Source of the DNA: Micromonospora sp. WMMD1128
GTDB taxonomy: Bacteria; Actinomycetota; Actinomycetes; Mycobacteriales; Micromonosporaceae
Direction of reading: 5' to 3'
Assembly: GCF_027497235.1 (NCBI RefSeq)
Contig: NZ_CP114902.1
Span: forward strand, 3,609,501-3,673,500
DNA length: 64,000 nucleotides
Under the pieces are notes generated by a model. The model did not search any database. It was not told where the DNA came from and was given only the letters and a program-made list of their open reading frames with translations. Position numbers and translations under genes: made by a program. Each line of letters starts with the position of its first letter. Position 1 is the first letter of the stretch. Positions 55,847 to 64,000 of this stretch are shown here, one piece after another.

Positions 55847-57337
55847 CTACTCGAGGTGGAACGTGGCCGAGGCGCGGTCGGCGGTCGAGGTGACCGTCTC
55901 CACGTAGAGCAGGCCGTCGCGGTGGCGGACGTACCGTCCGGGGTAGTTCTGCGACTCCAGGGAGATTCCGGTGCTGTCGGCCAGGCCGCCCCGCCGGTGG
56001 AAACTCGCGTCGCCGTCGAACAGGGTCGACCCGTCGTCGCGTTCGACGTAGAGGGCGAAGCCGCGGTGGCGCAGGAAGTAGCCGGGGAAGTTGGTCGACT
56101 CCCACGACACCGTCCCTCCGCCGGCGAGACCGGGGACGATGCGGAACTGCGAGTCGGCCAGGTTCGTCACGTTCGGCTCGATCCGGGCGCGATAGTCGTA
56201 GTGACGGACGTAGCTGTCGGTCAGGTCGTGTGCCCGCAGCCGGACCGGCGTGGCCCCGTCGGCCACCGGGATGCCGAAGTTCGGGGTGCCGTCGGCGTTC
56301 CAGTAGAGCTTCTGGATCCGGGTCCGGCGGTTCGGGTCGTTGAGCGGGTCGCCGGTGATGTCCCGGTAGTTGCGGTCGTGGTAGACCAGGATGTCGCTCT
56401 GCCCGTCCTCGGACACGGTGAAGGAGTTGTGTCCGGGGCCGTACTGCCCGGTGGCCGCGTTGCTGGCGAACACCGGGGTCGGGCTCTTGCGCCAGGCGGC
56501 GGCGTCGAGCAGGTTCGCGCCGGCGGACGCGCTCAGCAGGCCGAGGCAGTAGTTGGCGTCGGTGGCGCTGGCCGAGTAGGTGAGGAACACCCGGCCGTCG
56601 CGCTGGATCACCGTCGGGCCCTCGGCCACCCGGTAACCGCGGGTCTCCCAGTCGTACGTCGGCACCACCAGCCGGGTGACCGGGCCGGTGATCTGCCACG
56701 GGTTGGCGCCCATCCGGGCGAGGTAGACGTTGGAGTTGGTGGAGATGCCGGGCTCCTGCTGGGCCCAGGTCAGGTAGCGCACCCCGCCGACCACGAACGT
56801 GGAGGCGTCCAGGCTGAACGTGTCCCACGGCGTGGTGATCCGGCCGCGTTCGGTCCACCCGCCGGACATCGGGTTCGCGCTTCCGTTCTCCAGCACATAC
56901 ATCCGGATCCGCCACACGTCGTCGGTCCGCCCGGCGGCGAAGTAGACGTACCACCTGTTGTTGATGAAGTGGATCTCCGGGGCCCAGATGTGGGCGCCCA
57001 TCTCCCCGCTGGTGTGGCGTTGCCAGATCGTCGTCTCCGCGGCGGTGGCCAGCCCTTGCAGGGTGGTGGCCCGCCGGAGCACGATCCGGTCGTACTGCGG
57101 CACTGTCGCGGTCATGTAGTAGTAGCCGTCGGTGTGCCGGACGATGTGTGGATCGGCCCGCTGGTTGACGAGCGGGTTGGTGTAGTTCACCGCGGGCGCG
57201 GCCTGCGCCGGCCCGCCCACCGGCAGACCGGCGGACGCGGCGAGCACCGCGAGCACCGCCGCCAGGATCGCCCGCGGGCGCCGGCGGGCCGGGGCGTCGG
57301 CGACCGCCGCCGTTCGGAGAAGGTGTCGGAGCCGCAT
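55847..57337 (-). CDS. Secreted GH43 glycosidase with C-terminal CBM42 (AbfB)
   Basis: 496 aa from ATG 57337. A long signal peptide (RRRPRAILAAVLAVLAASAG, cleavage near AQA-AP) comes first. The five-bladed propeller of GH43 follows: catalytic Asp in RADPHIVR, Asp in LDASTFVV, acid Glu in AEGPTVIQ. The last 150 residues form an arabinofuranosidase-B type module that binds arabinose side chains (YVRHYDYRARIE, GYFLRHRGFALYVE, GRYVRHRDGLLYVE). Predicted alpha-L-arabinofuranosidase or arabinan hydrolase. 43 bp after the endo-arabinanase gene. Confidence 0.92.
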   Translation of the reverse strand: MRLRHLLRTAAVADAPARRRPRAILAAVLAVLAASAGLPVGGPAQAAPAVNYTNPLVNQRADPHIVRHTDGYYYMTATVPQYDRIVLRRATTLQGLATAAETTIWQRHTSGEMGAHIWAPEIHFINNRWYVYFAAGRTDDVWRIRMYVLENGSANPMSGGWTERGRITTPWDTFSLDASTFVVGGVRYLTWAQQEPGISTNSNVYLARMGANPWQITGPVTRLVVPTYDWETRGYRVAEGPTVIQRDGRVFLTYSASATDANYCLGLLSASAGANLLDAAAWRKSPTPVFASNAATGQYGPGHNSFTVSEDGQSDILVYHDRNYRDITGDPLNDPNRRTRIQKLYWNADGTPNFGIPVADGATPVRLRAHDLTDSYVRHYDYRARIEPNVTNLADSQFRIVPGLAGGGTVSWESTNFPGYFLRHRGFALYVERDDGSTLFDGDASFHRRGGLADSTGISLESQNYPGRYVRHRDGLLYVETVTSTADRASATFHLE

Positions 57338-57380
57338 GGGCCCTCCAAGGGGGACGGAAACGTGAGGCGGGCCAGCCGGA

Positions 57381-58835
57381 TCAGGAGACGTAGGGCCAGG
57401 CGTCGGCGTCGTAGCGGAGGCGGTTGACGCCGAGCAGCGACGTGCCGTTGTCGGCGTAGTAGTGGTAGAAGAGGAGGTCGCCGTCGGTGTCGGCGAGGAC
57501 CGCCTGGTGGCCGGGTCCGTGCACGCTGCCGTGCGAGGCCAGGATCTGGGTGCCTCCGCCGGAGAGCATGTCCCGGCCGGTGCGGTCGACGAACGGCCCG
57601 GTCGGGCTCGCCGAGCGACCGACCATGACCCGGTAGGTGCTGGCGGCGCCCTGGCAGCACCTGTCGAACGAGACGTACAGGTAGTACCACGAGCCGCGCT
57701 TGACCAGGACTGGCGCCTCGATGCCGGGGCCGTAGGCGGCGAGGCTGCGCATGGCGCTGCCGAGCCGGCGTCCGGTCGACGGATCGATCTCAATCATCTT
57801 GATGCCGGACCAGAACGAGCCGAAGGTGAGCCACAGGCGGCCCTGGTCGTCCACGAACAGATTCGGGTCGATGGCGTTGAAGGTGTCCGAGGTCCGCGAC
57901 TCGATGACCAGTCCCTCGTTGGTCCAGCTCCCGGAGGCGCCGGTGGGGCTGGTGGCCAGGAAGATCGCCGAACGGTTGGAGCCGAAGGTCGACGCCGAGT
58001 AGTACAGGAAGTAGCGCCCGTTGCGGTAGGACAGGTCCGGCGCCCACAGGTTGCGCGCGCCGCCGGTGTAGGTGGTGGTCCACGGCGCGCCGCCGGGGAA
58101 GACGGTGCCCGCGTTGCGGTAGGTGACCCGGTCGGTGGAGGTCTTCAGGGCGATGTTGTCACCGGTGTGCGCGACGAGGTAGGTGCCGTCGGGTCGTTTC
58201 ACCACGGTCGGGTCGTGGACGCCGACGTCCCCGGAGACCGTCATCGGCTGCGGGTAGGCCGGCGCCGGGGTGCTCGGCGTCCCGCCGCCGAGACGGATCA
58301 GCTGCCACTGCTGGTTGGCGCCGTCGAGATCGGAGTAGCCGGCCAACCGGCCGCCGTCGGCCGTCGACCACTCCCACACGTCGATGACCTTGTTCCACTG
58401 CCGGTTCACGAACCGTACGAACCCACCGGCGGAGTCCTGCAACCGGAACTGCTGGGTCGCCGACGACCTGTCGGTGGACTGCACCAGTTGGGTGCCGTCG
58501 TTGCCGTTCGGCAGCTCCAGCACCTTCCCGCTGTGCCGCGACCGCACCTTGTAGAACCCGCCACCGGCGTCGACGAACTGCCACTGCTGCACCGCGAGGT
58601 CGTTACGTGTCCACTGGTTGACCGGCGCGTTCTCCGCCGTGGACCAGTCGTAGAGATCCATCGCCTTGCCGCTGTGCCGGTTCACGAACACGTACGACGC
58701 CGACGTGTCCACGGTCGCCGCCGAGGCGGACGGCACCGCGTACGCCACCCCCGCGCCCAGCAGCAGGCCCACCGCACCCAGCACCGCCACGACCCGCCGG
58801 CCCCGCGACCGCGACGCCCGATCCGCTCCTGCCAT
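57381..58835 (-). CDS. Secreted GH43 endo-arabinanase with N-terminal ricin-type CBM13
   Basis: 484 aa. Signal peptide (VVAVLGAVGLLLGAGVAYA), then a ricin-B lectin module with repeated QQW motifs (VQQWQFVD, NQQWQLIRL; about 45-185). A short Pro/Thr linker leads to a GH43 catalytic domain: HDPTVVKRPDG, DPNLFVDDQGR and GIEAPVLVKR. The sequence ASHGSVHGPGHQAV is typical of endo-1,5-alpha-L-arabinanases. First gene of the two-gene arabinan operon, behind the operator at 58900-58921. Confidence 0.92.
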   Translation of the reverse strand: MAGADRASRSRGRRVVAVLGAVGLLLGAGVAYAVPSASAATVDTSASYVFVNRHSGKAMDLYDWSTAENAPVNQWTRNDLAVQQWQFVDAGGGFYKVRSRHSGKVLELPNGNDGTQLVQSTDRSSATQQFRLQDSAGGFVRFVNRQWNKVIDVWEWSTADGGRLAGYSDLDGANQQWQLIRLGGGTPSTPAPAYPQPMTVSGDVGVHDPTVVKRPDGTYLVAHTGDNIALKTSTDRVTYRNAGTVFPGGAPWTTTYTGGARNLWAPDLSYRNGRYFLYYSASTFGSNRSAIFLATSPTGASGSWTNEGLVIESRTSDTFNAIDPNLFVDDQGRLWLTFGSFWSGIKMIEIDPSTGRRLGSAMRSLAAYGPGIEAPVLVKRGSWYYLYVSFDRCCQGAASTYRVMVGRSASPTGPFVDRTGRDMLSGGGTQILASHGSVHGPGHQAVLADTDGDLLFYHYYADNGTSLLGVNRLRYDADAWPYVS

Positions 58836-58899
58836 GGAAACCTCCAGCGACCTCGTCAGCTCACGTGGCCGAACAGCCTTCGGCGGTGGTTACACGCCG

Positions 58900-58921
58900 G
58901 TTAACGAATGTTCACGTTAAC
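58900..58921. promoter_or_regulatory. Inverted-repeat operator upstream of the arabinanase operon
   Basis: GTTAACG (58900-58906) and CGTTAAC (58915-58921) are perfect inverted arms separated by 8 bases, about 65 bp before the endo-arabinanase start. AT-containing dyads of this sort in front of glycosidase operons are usually LacI-family sites. No LacI gene lies in the window, so the regulator would act from elsewhere. Confidence 0.65.
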
Positions 58922-58956
58922 ATCGAAGCTTGTCAAGGTGTGAGCGCGCGGCCCCG

Positions 58957-59394
58957 TCAGCGGCTCGCGCGGCGGTGCCCCACCGCCTGGATCTCGATGA
59001 GCAGGTGCGGGTGCGGCAACTGGTGCACCGCCACAGTGGTGCGGGTCGGGCCGGTCTCGTCGAAGTACTCGGCGTACACCTCGTTGTAGCCGCCGAAGTC
59101 GTTCATGTTGACCAGATAGGTGGTGACCTGGACCAGATCGGCGAGGTCGGCGTCGACGGAGCGCAGGATGTCGCGGATGGTGTCGAGGACGGCGCGGGTC
59201 TGCGCCCGGATGTCGAGGTCGGTGACGCCCATCGGGTCCACCCGGGCGCCGGCGATGCTGTTGTCCGGCCGGCGGCTGGAAATACCCGAGACGAAGATCA
59301 GGTCGCCGGCGACCCGGACGTGCGGGAACCGGCCGCGCGGCGTGGCCAGGCCGGGCACCACCCCGCCCGGGTCGGCCCCGCTCCGCCCGGTCAC
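58957..59394 (-). CDS. RidA-family 2-aminomuconate deaminase
   Basis: 145 aa, GTG start overlapping the preceding stop. RidA-fold features: [17 protein letters not shown], the catalytic Arg region [15 protein letters not shown] and the late Glu in LLIEIQAVG. In the 2-aminomuconate pathway a RidA-like enzyme converts 2-aminomuconate to 4-oxalocrotonate plus ammonia. Its place as last gene after the dehydrogenase, decarboxylase, hydratase and aldolase strongly supports this role over general imine repair. Confidence 0.87.
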   Translation of the reverse strand: MTGRSGADPGGVVPGLATPRGRFPHVRVAGDLIFVSGISSRRPDNSIAGARVDPMGVTDLDIRAQTRAVLDTIRDILRSVDADLADLVQVTTYLVNMNDFGGYNEVYAEYFDETGPTRTTVAVHQLPHPHLLIEIQAVGHRRASR

Positions 59395-60122
59395 GACCCG
59401 ACCCGCAGGGACGCCGTGCCGAGCTTCTCGACGGTGACCCGGACGTGCGCGCTGCCGCGCAGCGGGACGGCGGCGGTGGCCGCGCCGGCGAGCAGGACCG
59501 CGCCGTCGGCCAGGTCCACGCCGTACGCGCCGGCGAGCCGGACCGCGTCGGGCAGGGCCCGCCGGGGATCGCCGAGGATGGCCGCCGTCGACCCGACCTG
59601 GACGGCGCGTCCGTCGACCTCCAGCAGCACGCCGAGGTTGTCGATCCCGGCCGGCACCGGCTGCCAGGCGCCGAGCACGAAGCCGCTCGCCGAGGTGTTG
59701 TCGGCGACGACCTCGGGCAGCGTGAAGCGGAAGTCGACGTACCGGGAGTCGATGACCTCGATCGCCGGCGCGACCGCCGTGATCGCGCCGCCCTCGACGA
59801 GGAAGGCGACCTCCGGTTCCGCCTTCGGGTGGAGGTGGTCGGCGAGCCGGAGCGTGCCGCCGTCGGGGATGCGCATGGCGTCGGTGAGGCGACCCCAGAT
59901 GACCTCGTCGACGCCCATCTGCGCCATCTTGGCCCGGCTGGTCAGCCCCAGCTTCAGCCCGACCGGGCGTTCGCCGCGGGCCACCCGGCGCGCGACGACG
60001 GCCTCCTGCACCTGGTAGGCGGTGGGCACGTCCAGGCCGACGTCGGCGCCGAGCTGCGGGACCGCGACCCGGCTGGTCGCCGCCGCGTCGAGACGCGCGG
60101 CGAGCTGGTCGACGGTGGTCAT
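59391..60122 (-). CDS. 4-Oxalocrotonate decarboxylase
   Basis: 243 aa of the hydratase/decarboxylase family; metal-binding Glu residues in [13 protein letters not shown] and [11 protein letters not shown], conserved [16 protein letters not shown]. Converts 4-oxalocrotonate to 2-hydroxypenta-2,4-dienoate with CO2 release. It is a paralogue of the hydratase at 62076-62870; assignment between the two follows operon order and closeness to each family, so a swap is possible. Overlaps both neighbours by 4 bp. Confidence 0.8.
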   Translation of the reverse strand: MTTVDQLAARLDAAATSRVAVPQLGADVGLDVPTAYQVQEAVVARRVARGERPVGLKLGLTSRAKMAQMGVDEVIWGRLTDAMRIPDGGTLRLADHLHPKAEPEVAFLVEGGAITAVAPAIEVIDSRYVDFRFTLPEVVADNTSASGFVLGAWQPVPAGIDNLGVLLEVDGRAVQVGSTAAILGDPRRALPDAVRLAGAYGVDLADGAVLLAGAATAAVPLRGSAHVRVTVEKLGTASLRVGS

Positions 60123-61147
60123 CGGTCCCCTCCGGTCCGGGCGGTGGCGGTGGCCAGGTCGAGGGCCACGTCGACGATCATGTCCTCCTGCCCGCCGACC
60201 ATGCGGCGGCGGCCGAGTTCGACAAGGATCGAGCGGACGTCCACGCCGTAGCGCTCCGACGCCGATTCGGCGTGCCGCAGGAAGCTGGAGTAGACCCCCG
60301 CGTAGCCGAGGGTGAGCGTCTCCCGGTCCACCCGGACCGGCCGGTCCTGCAACGGCCGCACCAGGTCGTCGGCCGCGTCCATCAACGCGAACACGTCGCA
60401 GCCGTGCTCCCAGCCGTGCAGTTCGGCGACGGCGACGAACACCTCCAGGGGCGCGTTCCCGGCGCCCGCGCCGTGCCCGGCCAGGCTGGCGTCGACCCGG
60501 ACGGTGCCGTGTTCGACCGCCGCCACGCTGTTCGCCACGCCGAGGGACAGGTTGTGGTGGGCGTGGATGCCGATCTGCGTCGCCGGGTCGAGGACCTGAC
60601 GGTACGCGTCGACCCGCTCGGCGACGTCCCGGGTCAGCAGCCGGCCGCCGGAGTCGGTGACGTAGACGCAGTGCGCGCCGTAGGACTCCATCAGCTTCGC
60701 CTGCTCGGCCAGGGCCGCCGGCTCGTTCATGTGCGACATCATCAGGAACCCGGACACGTCCATGCCGTTGTCGCGCGCCCACCCGATGTGCTGCGCGGAG
60801 ATGTCCGCCTCGGTGCAGTGCGTGGCGATCCGCACGCTCGTCACGCCGAGGTCGCGGGCGGCCCTGAGGTCGGCGATCGTGCCGATGCCGGGCAGCAGGA
60901 GCGTGGTCAGCCGGGCGGTGGTGACCGCCTCCGCCGCCGCCGCGATCCAGTCCGCGTCGGAGGCGGCCCCGTGCCCGTAGTTCACGCTCGAACCGGCCAG
61001 CCCGTCGCCGTGCGCGACCTCGATCGCCGCGACTCCGGCCGCGTCGAGCGCGGCGGTGATCGACCGGACCTGGTCGACGGTGAACCGGTGCCGCACCGCG
61101 TGCATGCCGTCCCGCAGCGTCACGTCCTGGATGTACAGCCCGGTCAT
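60119..61147 (-). CDS. 4-Hydroxy-2-oxovalerate aldolase
   Basis: 342 aa. DmpG-type TIM barrel: [11 protein letters not shown] at the N-terminus, [21 protein letters not shown], and the metal ligands in [14 protein letters not shown]. Splits 4-hydroxy-2-oxovalerate into pyruvate and acetaldehyde, which passes to the acylating dehydrogenase bound to it. The genes overlap by 4 bp, in line with the tight DmpFG complex. Confidence 0.93.
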   Translation of the reverse strand: MTGLYIQDVTLRDGMHAVRHRFTVDQVRSITAALDAAGVAAIEVAHGDGLAGSSVNYGHGAASDADWIAAAAEAVTTARLTTLLLPGIGTIADLRAARDLGVTSVRIATHCTEADISAQHIGWARDNGMDVSGFLMMSHMNEPAALAEQAKLMESYGAHCVYVTDSGGRLLTRDVAERVDAYRQVLDPATQIGIHAHHNLSLGVANSVAAVEHGTVRVDASLAGHGAGAGNAPLEVFVAVAELHGWEHGCDVFALMDAADDLVRPLQDRPVRVDRETLTLGYAGVYSSFLRHAESASERYGVDVRSILVELGRRRMVGGQEDMIVDVALDLATATARTGGDR

Positions 61148-62079
61148 GCCGGTACCTCCCGCTCGGCGCGTCGTGCGACCATCCGCTCCGCCGTCCGCAA
61201 CGCGGCCGACGTCATGATGTCCAGGTTGCCGGCGTACGCCGGCAGGTAGTGCCCGGCCCCGGACACCTCCAGGAACACCGACACCTGCACCCCGGTGAAC
61301 CGGCCGCCGAGCGCCGGCACGTAGGTGTCCACGGGGTCGAACTGCACCTGCTGCTTGAGCCGGTAGCCGGGCACGTACCCGGCGACGTCGGCGACCATCG
61401 CCTCGACCGACGCCGCGACGGCCGCCCGGTCGACGTCCGGGTCGGGGCACAGGCAGTAGACGGTGTCCCGCATCAGCAACGGCGGTTCCGCCGGGTTCAG
61501 CACGATGATCGCCTTGCCGGCGCGGGCGCCGCCGACGACCTCGATCGCCCGCGCCGTGGTCTCGGTGAACTCGTCGATGTTCGCCCGGGTGCCCGGGCCC
61601 GCCGAGCGCGACGCGATCGATGCGACGATCTCCGCGTACCGCACGGGTGTCACCCGGCCGACGGCAGCGACGACGGGTACGGTCGCCTGGCCGCCGCAGG
61701 TCACCATGTTCACGTTCGGCTCGTCCAGGTGCTCGTCCAGGTTGACCGGCGGCACCACGTACGGGCCGACCGCGGCCGGGGTCAGGTCGACCACCAGCCG
61801 GCCGTGCTCGCGCAGCAGCGCGGCGTGCCGGCGGTGGGCTCCGGCCGACGTCGCGTCGAACACCACCGCCACGTCGGCGAACTCCGGCATCGCCAGCAGC
61901 CCGTCGATCCCGTCGGCGGTGGTGGCCACCCCGAGCCGGCGGGCCCGCGCGAGGCCGTCGGAAGCGGGGTCGACCCCGACCATCGCCACCATCCGCAGCG
62001 ACTCCGACAACCGCAACACCTTGATCATCAGATCGGTGCCGATGTTCCCCGACCCGATCACCGCCACACCCGTGCTCAC
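61144..62079 (-). CDS. Acetaldehyde dehydrogenase (acylating)
   Basis: 311 aa. DmpF-type: NAD-binding [14 protein letters not shown] at the N-terminus, catalytic Cys in NMVTCGGQA, and FNPAEPP-like segment ([16 protein letters not shown]). Oxidises acetaldehyde with CoA to acetyl-CoA. Length and order match the bifunctional aldolase-dehydrogenase pairs of meta-cleavage pathways. Confidence 0.94.
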   Translation of the reverse strand: MSTGVAVIGSGNIGTDLMIKVLRLSESLRMVAMVGVDPASDGLARARRLGVATTADGIDGLLAMPEFADVAVVFDATSAGAHRRHAALLREHGRLVVDLTPAAVGPYVVPPVNLDEHLDEPNVNMVTCGGQATVPVVAAVGRVTPVRYAEIVASIASRSAGPGTRANIDEFTETTARAIEVVGGARAGKAIIVLNPAEPPLLMRDTVYCLCPDPDVDRAAVAASVEAMVADVAGYVPGYRLKQQVQFDPVDTYVPALGGRFTGVQVSVFLEVSGAGHYLPAYAGNLDIMTSAALRTAERMVARRAEREVPA

Positions 62080-62870
62080 TGCCCCACCCCCACACCGAAA
62101 CAGACCCGGACCGAACCCAGACCGGAGATACGTGCCTCGTACGCCGCGCCGGCGGTGACCGGCACCATCGGCCCGAGCGCCCCGGACAGCACCACGTCAC
62201 CGGCGACGAGCGGGGTGCCCGCGGCGGCCAGCTTCCGGGCCAACCACACGACCGCGTGCACGGGATGGCCGAGACAGGCCGCCCCGGCGCCGACCGACAC
62301 CGGCTCCCCCGCGTGTTCGAGCACCATCCCGGCCAGCCGGAGGTCGACCTGCGACAGCGCGCGCGGCTGGTTGCCGAGGACGAACAGGCCCGAGGAGGCG
62401 TTGTCGGCGACCGTGTCCACGATCGAGATGTCCCAGTCCGCGATCCGGGAGTCCACGACCTCGATCGCCGGCAGGACGTGGTCGGTCGCCCGGATCACGT
62501 CAGCGGTGGTCGGCTGCTCGAAGGGCAGGTCCGCGCCGAGCACGAACGCCACCTCGGCCTCCACCCGGGGCTGCACCAGCCGGCCGAGGTCGATCTCGTC
62601 GCCGTCCGGGACCGCCATGTCCGCGTACAGCACCCCGAAGTCCGGCTGGTGGACGCCGAACGCCTCCTGCACCGCCCGCGACGTCAGGCCGATCTTCGCG
62701 CCGACCCGCCGCCGGCCGGCGGCCTCCCAGTCGGCGACCTGCGCCCGCTGCACCTGGTACGCCGCGTCGACGTCACCGACCGGCAGCAGGTCGCCGCGCA
62801 GCGGCGCGACCGGCTGCCCGGTCTCGTGGGCGGCGCGGAGCAGCGCCGCGGCCCGAACCACGTCGCTCAT
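62076..62870 (-). CDS. 2-Hydroxypenta-2,4-dienoate hydratase
   Basis: 264 aa. Metal-site Glu residues in [11 protein letters not shown] and [31 protein letters not shown] is typical of the MhpD/DmpE hydratases. Adds water to 2-hydroxypentadienoate to give 4-hydroxy-2-oxovalerate. Overlaps the dehydrogenase genes on both sides by 4 bp. Confidence 0.88.
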   Translation of the reverse strand: MSDVVRAAALLRAAHETGQPVAPLRGDLLPVGDVDAAYQVQRAQVADWEAAGRRRVGAKIGLTSRAVQEAFGVHQPDFGVLYADMAVPDGDEIDLGRLVQPRVEAEVAFVLGADLPFEQPTTADVIRATDHVLPAIEVVDSRIADWDISIVDTVADNASSGLFVLGNQPRALSQVDLRLAGMVLEHAGEPVSVGAGAACLGHPVHAVVWLARKLAAAGTPLVAGDVVLSGALGPMVPVTAGAAYEARISGLGSVRVCFGVGVGQ

Positions 62871-64000
62871 GACAGGTCCACGCAGACGTTCGTCAGTTCG
62901 GAGTAGAAGTTCAGCGAGTGGACGCCGCCCTCCCGGCCGACACCTGACGCCTTCACCCCGCCGAACGGGGTGCGCAGATCCCGCAGGAACCACGTGTTCA
63001 CCCACACGATCCCGGCCTCCAGCCGGGCGCCGGCCCGGTGCGCCCGGCCCACGTCCCGGGTCCAGACGGTGCCGGCCAGCCCGTACTCGCTGTCGTTGGC
63101 CAGGGCGAACGCCTCGTCCTCGTCGTCGAACGGCGTCACGTGGCACACCGGGCCGAAGACCTCCTCCCGGTTGATCCGGGCGGTGGGGGCCAGACCGGTC
63201 AACACCGTCGGCTTGACGTAGGCGCCGCCGTCGCGGGCGTCGTCGAACCGGGGTACGCCGCCACCGGCGAGCACCGTCGCGCCGTCGGCGCGGGCCAGGT
63301 CGTAGTAGCCGAGCACCTTCTCCCGGTGCTGGTGCGAAATCAGCGGCATGTTCACCGTGGCCTCGTCGGCCGGCCAGCCGAACGTCAACTCGTCGGCCCG
63401 CTTCGCCAACCGCGCGGTGAACTCGTCGAACACCTGCCGTTGCACGAACAGCCGCTCGGTGCACAGGCAGACCTGACCGCCGTTGGTGAACGACGACCGG
63501 ACCGAGCCCTCGACCGCGGCGTCGAGGTCCGCGTCCGCGAAGACCAGGCCGGCGTTCTTGCCCCCCAGCTCGAACGACACGGCCTTCACCCCGTCGGCCG
63601 CAGCCCGCATGATCGCCCCGCCGGTGGCCGACTCGCCGGTGAACGTGATCGCGTCCACCCCCGGGTGCCGGGTGAGGAACTCCCCGGCCGAGCCCGGCCC
63701 GAACCCGTGCACCACGTTGAAGACACCGTCGGGCACGCCCGCCGCCGCCATCACCTCGGCCAGTAGCGTGGCCGACGACGGCGTCTCCTCCGACGGCTTC
63801 ACCACCACCGCGTTGCCGCAGGCGAGCGCCGGCGCGACCTTCCACGTCAGCAGCAGCAGCGGCAGGTTCCACGGCACGATCACCGCGACCACCCCGACCG
63901 GCTTGCGCACCGCGTAGTTGAGCGCCCGCCCGCCGGTCGGCGTGGCGGTGGTGAACGACTCCGTCGGCGCGGTCGCCACGATCTCGGCGAAGGCCCGGAA
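62867..64000 (-). CDS. 2-Aminomuconate (or 2-hydroxymuconate) semialdehyde dehydrogenase, partial
   Basis: The reading frame is open to the end of the window, so the N-terminus lies beyond it. The visible 377 residues hold an aldehyde dehydrogenase catalytic region: VIVPWNLPLLLLTWK, KPSEETP, the base Glu in SFELGGKNAG, and the Cys in NGGQVCLCTERL, with EEVFGPVCHV and PFGGVKASGVGREGG at the C-terminal end. With a RidA deaminase at the far end of the operon, 2-aminomuconate 6-semialdehyde is the likely substrate. Confidence 0.9.
   Translation of the reverse strand, partial: FRAFAEIVATAPTESFTTATPTGGRALNYAVRKPVGVVAVIVPWNLPLLLLTWKVAPALACGNAVVVKPSEETPSSATLLAEVMAAAGVPDGVFNVVHGFGPGSAGEFLTRHPGVDAITFTGESATGGAIMRAAADGVKAVSFELGGKNAGLVFADADLDAAVEGSVRSSFTNGGQVCLCTERLFVQRQVFDEFTARLAKRADELTFGWPADEATVNMPLISHQHREKVLGYYDLARADGATVLAGGGVPRFDDARDGGAYVKPTVLTGLAPTARINREEVFGPVCHVTPFDDEDEAFALANDSEYGLAGTVWTRDVGRAHRAGARLEAGIVWVNTWFLRDLRTPFGGVKASGVGREGGVHSLNFYSELTNVCVDLS

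Overview
The window is high-GC, densely packed DNA from an actinomycete. GTG and TTG starts are common, 4-bp start/stop overlaps are frequent, TTA codons are rare, and the regulator types (LAL/LuxR, BTAD-ATPase, FCD-GntR) fit. The gene content suggests Micromonosporaceae, but this is inference. I saw no tRNA, rRNA, CRISPR array or insertion sequence. Functions rest on motif reading and recalled family knowledge; no database search was possible.

Region 1 (1-23.8 kb) is part of a specialised-metabolite cluster. It starts inside an NRPS module (C-A-PCP, no thioesterase). A one-module PKS follows, with KS, malonyl-type AT, a decayed KR and an ACP. Next come an E2-type acyltransferase and an alpha/beta hydrolase, a pairing known from tetronate/tetramate pathways (Agg4/Agg5 type). 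Then there is a flavoprotein, a LAL regulator, a drug-efflux MFS protein with a divergent TetR, and an ABC exporter. Two tandem exported proteins resemble the allene-oxide-cyclase barrel family. The cluster ends with ligase - 5-aminolevulinate synthase - ligase, the signature of the C5N unit (2-amino-3-hydroxycyclopent-2-enone). The best overall reading is a tetramate- or tetronate-type polyketide pathway with a C5N cap. A 93-bp non-coding element is shared by the promoters of the flavoprotein and the first barrel protein.

Region 2 (23.9-32.6 kb) is a signalling operon. It has a GlnX-like membrane protein, a GlnH-like binding lipoprotein, an unknown helical protein, PknG, a vWA protein with a zinc ribbon, and a membrane-anchored NACHT-like NTPase.

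Region 3 (32.6-46.7 kb) holds a ribosomal-protection (TetM/OtrA-like) gene behind a putative leader peptide, then an FCD-type GntR regulator. A ten-gene uptake and catabolic operon follows: a NitT/TauT-type ABC importer plus seven hydrolases and oxidoreductases. A near-consensus promoter with a 14-bp palindrome lies in front. A separate SDR gene follows.

Region 4 (46.8-55.8 kb) contains a secreted protein of unknown function, a 1101-residue BTAD-ATPase regulator, a hemerythrin-like protein, a large membrane alpha/beta hydrolase-like protein and a Tat-exported PHP-domain protein.

Region 5 (55.8-58.9 kb) is a two-gene arabinan-degrading operon (two GH43 enzymes with different carbohydrate-binding modules) behind an inverted-repeat operator.

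Region 6 (58.96-64 kb, continuing past the end) is a six-gene meta-cleavage operon with every junction a 4-bp overlap. It runs from aldehyde dehydrogenase to a RidA-type deaminase. It fits catabolism of 2-aminomuconate semialdehyde (3-hydroxyanthranilate or 2-aminophenol type substrates) to pyruvate and acetyl-CoA.
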